Origin: Ruminococcaceae bacterium UBA1448
Lineage (GTDB): Bacteria > Bacillota > Clostridia > Oscillospirales > Ruminococcaceae
DNA length: 5,071 nucleotides
Assembly: GCA_002329405.1 (NCBI GenBank)
Contig: DCTE01000192.1
Span: 1 to 5,071, forward strand
Direction: 5' to 3'
Shown here: in pieces, positions 1-4,810 of the stretch
Position numbering within the stretch: the first letter of the stretch is position 1
How the letters are laid out: each line of letters begins with the position of its first letter
The notes under the pieces: generated by a model
Told to the model about the DNA's origin: nothing
The model's database searches: none
The model's input: the letters and a program-made list of their open reading frames with translations, nothing else
Made by a program: the position numbers and the translations under genes

Positions 1-24
1 AAAACTGTCCGGTGGACAGTTTTT
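1..24. terminator. Palindromic hairpin at left edge, possible terminator of an outside gene
   Basis: Arms AAAACTGTCC (1-10) and GGACAGTTTT (14-23) pair perfectly over 10 bp around a GGT loop, and the right arm ends in a run of five T (20-24). That is the form of a Rho-independent terminator for a gene ending left of the window. The arms are A-to-T symmetric, so it could act in either direction. It could also be the end of a short interspersed palindromic element, because three more small hairpins follow directly. The gene it would serve is not visible. Confidence 0.42.
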
Positions 25-187
25 GACGGCGGAACGCTTCCGGCCCGGTGTCCGGGAGACTTGATCGCGTCGGTCGCCCGCAAAGCGCATACATGCGCTA
101 CCGCCAGGCTCTGTTGTGCGTAACTTAAACTGAGCAGTCGCGGTTGTCAGCTGGATGATTTATTGGAACTTCTTTTTTACACGATTC
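25..187. other. Non-coding stretch with clustered small palindromes
   Basis: I find no convincing gene here. Positions 25-110 are G+C-rich and contain CGGAA/TTCCG (30-34/38-42), CCCGG/CCGGG (44-48/52-56) and AGCGCAT/ATGCGCT (84-90/93-99), all tightly spaced. From about 121 onward the composition becomes more A+T-rich, with a T6 run at 173-178, as expected of leader DNA before the acetyltransferase. A TTTACA hexamer (176-181) resembles a -35 box, but no -10 box stands at the right distance. The composition break near 120 could mark the edge of an inserted repeat, which is an inference. Confidence 0.35.
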
Positions 188-234
188 TATACCACAAATC
201 CTCTGCCTACTTCCGGCAGGGGATTTGTGGTATA
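188..234. promoter_or_regulatory. 20-bp hairpin in the leader of the acetyltransferase gene
   Basis: Positions 188-207 pair with 215-234 over 20 bp around a 7-nt loop (208-214). The only imperfection is 202/220, which is a U-G wobble in plus-strand RNA and an A-C mismatch in minus-strand RNA, so the structure favours the plus strand. The base of the hairpin ends 29 nt before the acetyltransferase ATG. No T-tract follows on either strand, so it does not look like an ordinary terminator. It could stabilise the mRNA leader, attenuate, bind a regulator, or be an interspersed palindrome. A TATAAC at 231-236 resembles a -10 box but has no good -35 partner. Confidence 0.4.
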
Positions 235-263
235 ACGGCATACAACGCCGGAAAGGAAACAAT

Positions 264-896
264 ATGCCTGATATCGAAGGATGCAACCTGTTTATGTGCT
301 GCAAAACGCTGAATAAAAACGCCTTGTCCGAAATCCCGGAAGGATTCACAGTCCGTCCCTGCCGGAAAGAAGAACTGGACATCTGGTACAGGTTCCCGTT
401 TGACCATGAACCGGAAAAATACCGGGACTATATGCAGCAGTATTTTAAAGACGTCTACCAGCCGCGTGAAGCGGAGTTTTTCCGAAAATGCCTGTTTCTC
501 TGCGATCACAATGACACGCCGGTCGGGACCTGCTTTGCATGGAAAGCGTACGGCAATGTAACCACCATCCACTGGTACAAGATACGCAAAGAATACGAAG
601 GGCATGGCCTCGGACGTGCCTTGCTGTCAGCGGTGATGAAGGATATCCCGGCGGAAGATTATCCGGTTTATCTGCACACCCAGCCGGGCAGCTACCGGGC
701 AATTAAGCTGTACACCGACTTCGGGTTTGCGCTGCTGACCGACAGACAGGTCGGGTTCCGGGAAAATGAGCTGGAAATCGGGCTTCCCTACCTCAGCGAG
801 AAGATGCCGGAAACGGATTTTGCCCGGCTGCGTTTTGAAACTGCACCGGATGATTTTTTGCAGGCGGTCAAGTCCTCCCCGATCAGCCAGTTTTGA
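264..896 (+). CDS. GNAT-family N-acetyltransferase
   Basis: The 210-residue product is predicted to be a cytoplasmic acetyltransferase that moves the acetyl group of acetyl-CoA to an amine; the acceptor cannot be told from sequence. The acetyl-CoA-binding motif A is EGHGLGRALL at 112-121, with the P-loop glycines G113, G115 and G117. It is followed by a motif-B-like stretch AIKLYTDFGF at 146-155, where GNAT proteins usually have an N/Y..A..LYE..GF pattern. The N-terminal 70 residues are aromatic and charged, and about 40 residues follow the core, so it is somewhat longer than minimal GNATs of about 150-180 residues. The start at 264 is chosen because GGAAAGGA lies 7 nt upstream. An in-frame ATG at 225 lies inside the leader hairpin and lacks a ribosome site. 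No terminator is evident after the stop, so transcripts may continue into the aminotransferase gene. Family confidence is high and substrate is unknown. Confidence 0.88.
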   Translation: MPDIEGCNLFMCCKTLNKNALSEIPEGFTVRPCRKEELDIWYRFPFDHEPEKYRDYMQQYFKDVYQPREAEFFRKCLFLCDHNDTPVGTCFAWKAYGNVTTIHWYKIRKEYEGHGLGRALLSAVMKDIPAEDYPVYLHTQPGSYRAIKLYTDFGFALLTDRQVGFRENELEIGLPYLSEKMPETDFARLRFETAPDDFLQAVKSSPISQF

Positions 897-938
897 GGAC
901 GTTTCCGAAACAAACCGCATCTCATACCGGTCAGCTAC

Positions 939-967
939 TTGTCAGACGGGAAAAATTGTGCTACTAT
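939..967 (+). promoter_or_regulatory. Sigma-A-type promoter of the aminotransferase gene
   Basis: TTGTCA (939-944) and TACTAT (962-967) are separated by exactly 17 bp, close to the TTGACA-17-TATAAT consensus. An overlapping extended -10 alternative, TG followed by TATCAT (970-975), sits just downstream. Either would start transcription at roughly 974-982, leaving a 5' leader of about 20-30 nt before the ATG at 1003. This also argues against the ATG at 982 and any earlier start. The site lies in the 106-bp gap after the acetyltransferase, so the aminotransferase is probably transcribed independently. Confidence 0.6.
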
Positions 968-1002
968 GGTATCATCGAAAAATGACAAAGGATCTGAATA
1001 TC

Positions 1003-2172
1003 ATGCAGTTTTCCAAACGGATGGAACGTTTTGGCAGCGGTATCTTCTCGGTGCTGCTCGAGCAGAAAAGACAGGCAATCGCCGCAGGGAAAAAGGTCGT
1101 CGACCTGTCGGTCGGCACACCGAACATCCCCCCCGCTCCCCATATTATCAAGGCCCTGACCGACGCCGCCTCTGACCCGGCTAATTATGTCTATGCAATC
1201 AAGGATTCAGCGGCACTGCTGAAAGCAGCCGCTTACTGGTATAAAACCCGTTACGGGGTAGAGCTTGACCCGGAAACGGAAATTGTCTCGCTGCTGGGAA
1301 GCCAGGATGGGTTGTCCCATCTTGCGCTGACGATTGCGGATGAAGGTGATACCGTACTGGTTCCCGACCCATGCTACCCGGTATTTGCCGACGGCCCGGC
1401 ACTTGCCGGCGCAAGGCTGGTGTATATGCCGCTGAAACCTGAAAATAATTATCTGGTCGACTTTGACGCAATCGACCCGGAGGACGCAAAAAAAGCCAAG
1501 CTGATGGTCGTCTCTTACCCCAACAACCCGACCACCGCCGCGGCCCCTGACTGGTGGTACGAAAAGCTGATTGCGTTTGCGAAAAAATATGAGATTATCG
1601 TCCTGCACGACAACGCCTATTCTGAGCTGGCATTTGACGGGCTGAAATGCGGCAGTTTTCTGGCTCACGAGGGCGCAAAGGAAGTCGGCGTCGAGTTCAA
1701 CTCCCTCTCGAAGACCTACGGGCTTGCAGGCGCACGGATCGGGTTCTGTCTCGGAAACGCCGAGGTTGTACAGAAACTCGGTCAGCTCAAGTCCAATCTC
1801 GATTACGGGATGTTCCTCCCGGTACAGGCAGCTGCAATCGCCGCGATCACCGGCGACCAGTCCTGTGTCGGGACAACACGTGAAGCCTACCGCAAACGGA
1901 GGGATATCCTCTGCGACGGGCTGACCGCAATCGGATGGAAGGTCGACAGAAGCCCGGCGACGATGTTTGTCTGGGCGAGCCTGCCGGACGGGTACACCGA
2001 CTCGGTGCAGTTCTGCCGGGAACTGCTGGAAAAATCCGGGGTCATGGTCACACCGGGCGCGGCTTTCGGGCCGTCGGGTGAAGGCCATGTACGGATGGCG
2101 CTGGTCCAGTCGGACGAGGAAATGCGCTGGGCAATCGACAGCATCGCCAAAAGCGGCATCTTGAAAAAGTAA
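1003..2172 (+). CDS. PLP-dependent class I/II aminotransferase, LL-DAP aminotransferase-like
   Basis: This 389-residue cytoplasmic enzyme has the usual length for fold-type I aminotransferases, which transfer an amino group between an amino acid and a 2-oxoacid using pyridoxal phosphate. The landmarks appear in order: the cofactor glycine loop LGSQDG (98-103), N175 in NNPT, D203 and Y206 in DNAYSE contacting the ring, Schiff-base K237 in SLSKTYG, phosphate-binding R245 eight residues later, and the substrate-carboxylate arginine R364 in GHVRMAL. The stretches YGVELDPE and SLSKTYG and the general spacing resemble LL-diaminopimelate and alanine-type aminotransferases, but such proteins are often misassigned and no lysine-pathway neighbour is present. 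NPTT replaces the common NPTG, and GLAGAR replaces the common NMTGWR after the lysine. The start at 1003 is chosen because AAAGGA (987-992) stands 10 nt upstream and the promoter ends just before it. A longer frame from 766 would overlap the acetyltransferase gene. It is followed by a strong terminator. Confidence 0.9.
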   Translation: MQFSKRMERFGSGIFSVLLEQKRQAIAAGKKVVDLSVGTPNIPPAPHIIKALTDAASDPANYVYAIKDSAALLKAAAYWYKTRYGVELDPETEIVSLLGSQDGLSHLALTIADEGDTVLVPDPCYPVFADGPALAGARLVYMPLKPENNYLVDFDAIDPEDAKKAKLMVVSYPNNPTTAAAPDWWYEKLIAFAKKYEIIVLHDNAYSELAFDGLKCGSFLAHEGAKEVGVEFNSLSKTYGLAGARIGFCLGNAEVVQKLGQLKSNLDYGMFLPVQAAAIAAITGDQSCVGTTREAYRKRRDILCDGLTAIGWKVDRSPATMFVWASLPDGYTDSVQFCRELLEKSGVMVTPGAAFGPSGEGHVRMALVQSDEEMRWAIDSIAKSGILKK

Positions 2173-2187
2173 CAAAAATGCACACAT

Positions 2188-2230
2188 AAAAACCGGGAAA
2201 TCCATTTCAGGTCGGATTTCCCGGTTTCTT
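2188..2230. terminator. Bidirectional terminator between the converging genes
   Basis: Arms AAACCGGGAAATCC (2190-2203) and GGATTTCCCGGTTT (2214-2227) pair perfectly over 14 bp around a 10-nt loop. On the plus strand the stem runs into TTTCTTTATTCTT, ending aminotransferase transcripts 16 nt after the stop codon. On the minus strand it runs into TTTTTATG, so it can also end transcripts of the carboxypeptidase gene, whose stop lies about 85 nt away. The inner 12 bp of each arm are identical to those of the terminator at 3292-3335. Confidence 0.85.
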
Positions 2231-2311
2231 TATTCTTGAGGATAAAAAATACTTTTGAGCGGGGAAACGACGTCCGTTTGCCACCAGTTTGAGCGGGAAC
2301 GGACTTCATCA

Positions 2312-3199
2312 TCATGGGAGCGGCGGCTCGCCGTACACCGAATCAATGCCCAGGTATTCCTCCAGGCAAAGTCCGCTTTCATACACCTTTTCAGCAGTTT
2401 CCTTTCCCAGATACCGCACATGCCACGGCTCATAACTATAGCCGGTATAATCCTCTTTATCGGCGGGATAACGGATGATAAATCCATATTCATGTGCATG
2501 TTCTGCCAGCCATTCCGCTTCAGGCGTTCCGGCAAAGGCATCGCTGATCTCATTCAGGTCGAAAGCCAGACCAGTCTGGTGCTCAGAATGTCCCGGCCGT
2601 GCCGAGTAGGTATCCGCCATTTCGGCACCATCCCGCTCAACATACCGCTGATACAGCCCGGCCTGATAATCGTAGGAACGAAAACCCGACGCGATATACA
2701 GCTTTATGCCACCCTTTGCCGCGCCCTCTGCCATCTCATCAAAGGCGGACTGTGCTTCGGGCAAAATACCAGGGTTATAATCAGCAGGCAGGCTGTAGCT
2801 TTTGTTGGCAATCAGGATACCGTTGACATAGGTCAGGCCGTCCACCACTTCAATATCCGGTTCAGAATCCGAAGCAGCCCCGTCAACGGCGGTTTCAGAC
2901 GGCTGTGCATTCCCATCAGCTGAAGGCTCCGACTGCGGTACACTCTCATCAGTCGAAGATGCTGACTGCTGCACTTCTCCATCAACAGAAGATCCCGGCA
3001 GCTCCGACTGAACGGATGACTGCTTTTCTTCCTCTGTATCAGACCGGGACATAGATTTCCAGCCGATGGCAACCGCTATAATGATCAAAATAACAACACC
3101 CAGAACAATCGCTCTTGGACGGATTGTTCTCCTTCTTTTTTTCACCCTGCGTTTCCGTCCCGACCGACCTGCGGGGCGGCCATAATTGTTTTGCTGCAT
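2312..3199 (-). CDS. Membrane-anchored M15-family D,D-/L,D-carboxypeptidase (VanY/LdcB-like)
   Basis: This 295-residue type II membrane protein is predicted to trim D-alanine from peptidoglycan stem peptides on the outer face of the membrane. It begins with a very basic cytoplasmic tail (residues 11-29, rich in Arg/Lys), then one membrane helix (about 29-48), then an acidic Ser/Glu/Gln/Asp linker (about 50-118) made of 11-residue repeats. The catalytic M15B domain occupies about 119-290. Its zinc ligands and catalytic groups are all present: SEHQTGLAFD (205-214) supplies H207 and D214, EPWH (257-260) supplies E257 and H260, and SGFRS (171-175) carries the conserved R174. VanY cleaves pentapeptides and LdcB/DacB cleaves tetrapeptides; sequence motifs alone do not separate these. 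The start at 3199 is chosen for AGGGG 8 nt upstream; an ATG at 3283 lies upstream of the -10 box. No van resistance genes adjoin it, so a housekeeping or stress role in wall remodelling is likelier than glycopeptide resistance. Confidence 0.88.
   Translation of the reverse strand: MQQNNYGRPAGRSGRKRRVKKRRRTIRPRAIVLGVVILIIIAVAIGWKSMSRSDTEEEKQSSVQSELPGSSVDGEVQQSASSTDESVPQSEPSADGNAQPSETAVDGAASDSEPDIEVVDGLTYVNGILIANKSYSLPADYNPGILPEAQSAFDEMAEGAAKGGIKLYIASGFRSYDYQAGLYQRYVERDGAEMADTYSARPGHSEHQTGLAFDLNEISDAFAGTPEAEWLAEHAHEYGFIIRYPADKEDYTGYSYEPWHVRYLGKETAEKVYESGLCLEEYLGIDSVYGEPPLP
2852..2983 (-). repeat. Four 33-bp tandem repeats encoding the carboxypeptidase linker
   Basis: Four consecutive 33-bp units encode 11-residue repeats starting at D73, D84, D95 and D106 (DGEVQQSASST, DESVPQSEPSA, DGNAQPSETAV, DGAASDSEPDI). 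The likeness is also visible at DNA level: on the plus strand, units beginning near 2881, 2914, 2947 and 2980 start CGTCAAC, CATCAGC, CATCAGT and CATCAAC. The units have diverged, but the 33-bp spacing is exact, so copy-number change would keep the frame. The repeats sit between the membrane helix and the enzyme domain, where they would act as a flexible, acidic, wall-spanning spacer. Confidence 0.7.
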
Positions 3200-3232
3200 G
3201 TTAAAATCCCCTTTTTTACATACGTTCTCATT

Positions 3233-3264
3233 ATTATACACCTGAACGGTCGAAAAAGTTTCAA
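3233..3264 (-). promoter_or_regulatory. Promoter of the carboxypeptidase gene, mixed sigma-A / ECF character
   Basis: A perfect -10 TATAAT (3238 to 3233) stands 34 nt before the ATG at 3199. The nearest -35-like hexamer, TTGAAA (3264 to 3259), is 20 bp away, longer than the usual 17. Overlapping it, TGAAAC (3263 to 3258) stands 17 bp from TGTATA (3240 to 3235), which resembles the TGAAAC-16/17-CGTATA form recognised by ECF sigma factors such as Bacillus SigW. The -10 assignment is firm, but which sigma factor reads it is open. Confidence 0.55.
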
Positions 3265-3291
3265 TTTGGAAAATTTTTGTCATCTATTTAT

Positions 3292-3335
3292 AAAACACCG
3301 GGAAATCCGAGTCGGTTCGGATTTCCCGGTGTTTT
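3292..3335 (-). terminator. Terminator after the anti-sigma gene
   Basis: Positions 3292-3310 pair perfectly with 3317-3335 over 19 bp around a 6-nt loop, beginning 8 nt beyond the anti-sigma stop codon. Read on the minus strand, the stem closes with GTGTTTTATAAATAG, so the U-run is mostly inside the stem base. The structure is symmetric and could stop plus-strand transcription as well. It separates the sigma/anti-sigma operon from the carboxypeptidase gene, so the latter depends mainly on its own promoter. Confidence 0.82.
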
Positions 3336-3343
3336 GCACTTAC

Positions 3344-4183
3344 TTATTGTTTGTGCCAGACGAGGCGGATAAATGACACAGCCGCAAGATACAGACTCGC
3401 CGCCGCCGCCAGTATCCAGCCAAGCGGCCGCACCGTGTCTGCCGTTACGGTACTCAATCCCATCACGCCAAAGTGCGCGATGATATAACTGGCCGGTGCC
3501 AACCAAATATAGAACATCAGCTTTCCGATCTTTGTTTTGCGGCAAACCGCCGCCAGGATTCCCAAAATGACCGCCATTCCTGCCGCCATCACCAGGTAGT
3601 ATCCCATCACCAGCCGCGGCAGCGTCTGCTGGCCGTCCGTCTGCACATTGCCCCAGATCAGAGTATCTTCCCCAGCAAAATCGGCATAATAGAGCGCACT
3701 CCCCAACTCTTCGTACGGTATGACAACGATTTCCCGTTCGTTTTGCGGGGAAAGTGCATTTTTCCAGATCGACAGAGTCATTTCCCCGCCGGTATGTTCA
3801 ATTGCAATCCCTGCATGAGGCTGGCTGACCGTCACCAGCAGATCGCCGCTTTCCAATGTATCTACCGTCAGCAGATCATCGCTGTATGGCAGCCAGACCG
3901 GTTCGGTCAGCCTGGCAAATACACAAAACACGACCGACAGCACCAGCCCGACCGCTGCCACAACCGTCCGCCGCCTTTTCGCGGCGATTTGATTTTTGAC
4001 GGCCTGCAACGGCACCTGCGGCACAATTTCCGGGACAGAATCCTGTTCCAGCTGCAATTGAATCCGTCGGCATTCCGGGCACGCCGTAACATGTTCCATA
4101 ACTGCCGCCCGGCTTTGCTCACCGGATAAACCTTCTACCACCAGAGGCAGCAGATCCTGCACAATCCCACAACTCAGTTTCAT
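3344..4183 (-). CDS. Zinc-finger (zf-HC2) anti-sigma factor with four membrane helices
   Basis: This 279-residue membrane protein most likely sequesters the ECF sigma factor encoded just upstream. Its N-terminal cytoplasmic ZAS-type domain shows the signature H31-x3-C35-x2-C38 with an earlier C5, in the SC..VQDLLP context common in Firmicutes anti-sigma proteins. A basic stretch (KRRR, 69-72) precedes the first helix (about 73-91). Residues about 92-190 form an extracytoplasmic loop of roughly 100 residues, alternating hydrophobic and polar as in beta-strands, which may sense the signal. Three more helices follow (about 191-214, 221-243, 253-274), leaving a short basic tail. Simple ZAS anti-sigmas have one helix and are shorter, so the C-terminal half is unusual; I do not recognise it. 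The start follows the sigma stop by two bases, with AAAGGAG 9 nt upstream inside the sigma gene, implying translational coupling. The role is inferred from the zinc finger plus gene order. Confidence 0.85.
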   Translation of the reverse strand: MKLSCGIVQDLLPLVVEGLSGEQSRAAVMEHVTACPECRRIQLQLEQDSVPEIVPQVPLQAVKNQIAAKRRRTVVAAVGLVLSVVFCVFARLTEPVWLPYSDDLLTVDTLESGDLLVTVSQPHAGIAIEHTGGEMTLSIWKNALSPQNEREIVVIPYEELGSALYYADFAGEDTLIWGNVQTDGQQTLPRLVMGYYLVMAAGMAVILGILAAVCRKTKIGKLMFYIWLAPASYIIAHFGVMGLSTVTADTVRPLGWILAAAASLYLAAVSFIRLVWHKQ

Positions 4184-4185
4184 TC

Positions 4186-4677
4186 TTATTCGCTCCTTTC
4201 CCTGTCTGCCATTCCCGCGCGGATCTTCTCTTTGGCGCGGTGGTAGGTGACACAGGCCCAGTTGGCGGTTTTGCCGAACAGCTGCCCAATCTCCGAAAAC
4301 CCCAGCTCTCCCAATACCCGCAGCGAAAATACCTCCCGATACGGTTCCGGAAGGGCATGAAGCAGCCGGTAAATTTCCCGGGTATCTTCCCTTTCATCGA
4401 GTTCCCGCTCAATGTCGGCATCCGATGGCGTATCATCCCGTATTTCCAGCGGAGATTCCCGGCTCCGGCGGCGGAGCATATCTTTCCAGCAGTTTTTGCC
4501 AATCCCGCACAGCCAGACCCGGAGTTCGCTTTCCCCACGGAACCGGTCCAGATTTTTTATCGCCCGCCAGAAGGTTTCGGCGGTCAGTTCCTCGGCCGTA
4601 TGTTCATCACCAGTTAGCTTCAGCAGATACCGGTAGACGTCCCCGAAATATGCCCGGTACACCTTTTCAAAATCCAT
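4186..4677 (-). CDS. ECF-type sigma-70 family RNA polymerase sigma factor
   Basis: The product has 163 residues, typical for extracytoplasmic-function sigma factors, which carry only regions 2 and 4. Region 2 spans about 3-70: AEELTAETFWRAI (28-40) and RVWLCGIGKNCWKDMLRR (53-70) match the core-binding and -10-recognition helices. An acidic linker (about 71-102) leads to region 4 (about 104-155), with LPEPYREVFSLR (109-120) and the helix-turn-helix stretch around GFSEIGQLFGKTANWACVTYHRAK (126-149) that reads the -35 element. The start at 4677 is chosen because AGGAGG lies 8 nt upstream; the ATG at 4707 would put that site inside the gene. The anti-sigma gene follows after two bases, so its activity is probably controlled by membrane sequestration. 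Two overlapping promoter candidates lie upstream, one ECF-like, which suggests autoregulation. The exact ECF group cannot be assigned by eye. Confidence 0.92.
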   Translation of the reverse strand: MDFEKVYRAYFGDVYRYLLKLTGDEHTAEELTAETFWRAIKNLDRFRGESELRVWLCGIGKNCWKDMLRRRSRESPLEIRDDTPSDADIERELDEREDTREIYRLLHALPEPYREVFSLRVLGELGFSEIGQLFGKTANWACVTYHRAKEKIRAGMADRERSE

Positions 4678-4683
4678 GCCCTT

Positions 4684-4691
4684 CACCTCCT
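4684..4691 (-). promoter_or_regulatory. Ribosome binding site deciding the sigma-factor start
   Basis: AGGAGGTG on the minus strand (4691 to 4684) is a near-perfect Shine-Dalgarno sequence, and its AGGAGG core lies 8 nt before the ATG at 4677. The first in-frame ATG at 4707 has no comparable site, and initiation there would add ten residues (MPGESEEVKG) that are not part of the sigma fold. Confidence 0.8.
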
Positions 4692-4713
4692 CACTTTCTC
4701 CCGGCATTTATCA

Positions 4714-4739
4714 GTCGCACAAAAACGGCAAATCTTACA
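4714..4739 (-). promoter_or_regulatory. ECF-like promoter candidate of the sigma/anti-sigma operon
   Basis: TGTAAG (4739 to 4734) and CGAC (4717 to 4714) are 16 bp apart. This resembles the TGTAAC-N16/17-CGAC/CGTC promoters of ECF factors such as Bacillus SigX. Transcription would start near 4706, giving a leader of about 29 nt. Autoregulation is the rule for ECF operons, which makes the match plausible, but short motifs like this occur by chance and the call is tentative. Confidence 0.4.
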
Positions 4740-4760
4740 GCCCATGCTGTATTTTTTCAA
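4732..4760 (-). promoter_or_regulatory. Sigma-A-like promoter candidate upstream of the sigma gene
   Basis: TTGAAA (4760 to 4755) and TAAGAT (4737 to 4732) are separated by 17 bp, matching five and four of six consensus bases. Its -10 box overlaps the -35 of the ECF-like candidate, so the two could not be occupied together. It would give basal expression of the operon. A small inverted repeat, ACAGC/GCTGT (4737-4741/4746-4750), lies in its spacer. Confidence 0.4.
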
Positions 4761-4762
4761 AT

Positions 4763-4797
4763 AAAAAAGACAGCCGGCAGATCAACCGGCCATCTTT
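4763..4797 (-). terminator. Terminator of the PH-domain protein gene
   Basis: On the minus strand AAAGATGGCCGG (4797 to 4786) and CCGGCTGTCTTT (4777 to 4766) form a 12-bp stem around an 8-nt loop, followed by TTTTTTATTT. Two of the pairs are G-U wobbles in minus-strand RNA but A-C mismatches in plus-strand RNA, so the hairpin is built for leftward transcription. It starts 14 nt after the stop codon at 4811 and isolates that gene from the sigma operon. Confidence 0.8.
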
Positions 4798-4810
4798 CCT
4801 GTTTTTACAG

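Noticed and set aside
188..234. Leader hairpin as a Rho-independent terminator
   Set aside because: No run of T follows the stem on either strand (TAACGG on plus, GAATCG on minus), so it was annotated as a possible regulatory structure instead.
207..605. 132-residue minus-strand open frame opposite the acetyltransferase
   Set aside because: It is antisense to the GNAT core including most of the sequence before motif A, and has no supporting start signal.
766..1002. In-frame upstream extension of the aminotransferase from an ATG at 766
   Set aside because: It would overlap the acetyltransferase gene by about 130 bp in another frame, lies upstream of a good promoter, and adds a low-complexity Arg/Ser-rich peptide unlike any aminotransferase N-terminus. 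The start at 1003 has a ribosome site.
1207..2205. 332-residue open frame antisense to the aminotransferase
   Set aside because: The peptide is Cys/Arg/Pro/Gln-rich with no recognisable domain and lies wholly opposite a gene with a complete set of catalytic motifs, so it is a shadow frame.
2255..2923. 222-residue plus-strand open frame opposite the carboxypeptidase
   Set aside because: It runs through the M15 catalytic domain in antisense, has no ribosome site, and crosses the tandem-repeat linker; its composition is that of a shadow frame.
2312..3199. Vancomycin-resistance gene cluster
   Set aside because: The VanY-type motifs alone do not indicate resistance. No ligase, dehydrogenase, VanX or two-component genes adjoin it; the neighbours are a sigma/anti-sigma pair and an aminotransferase.
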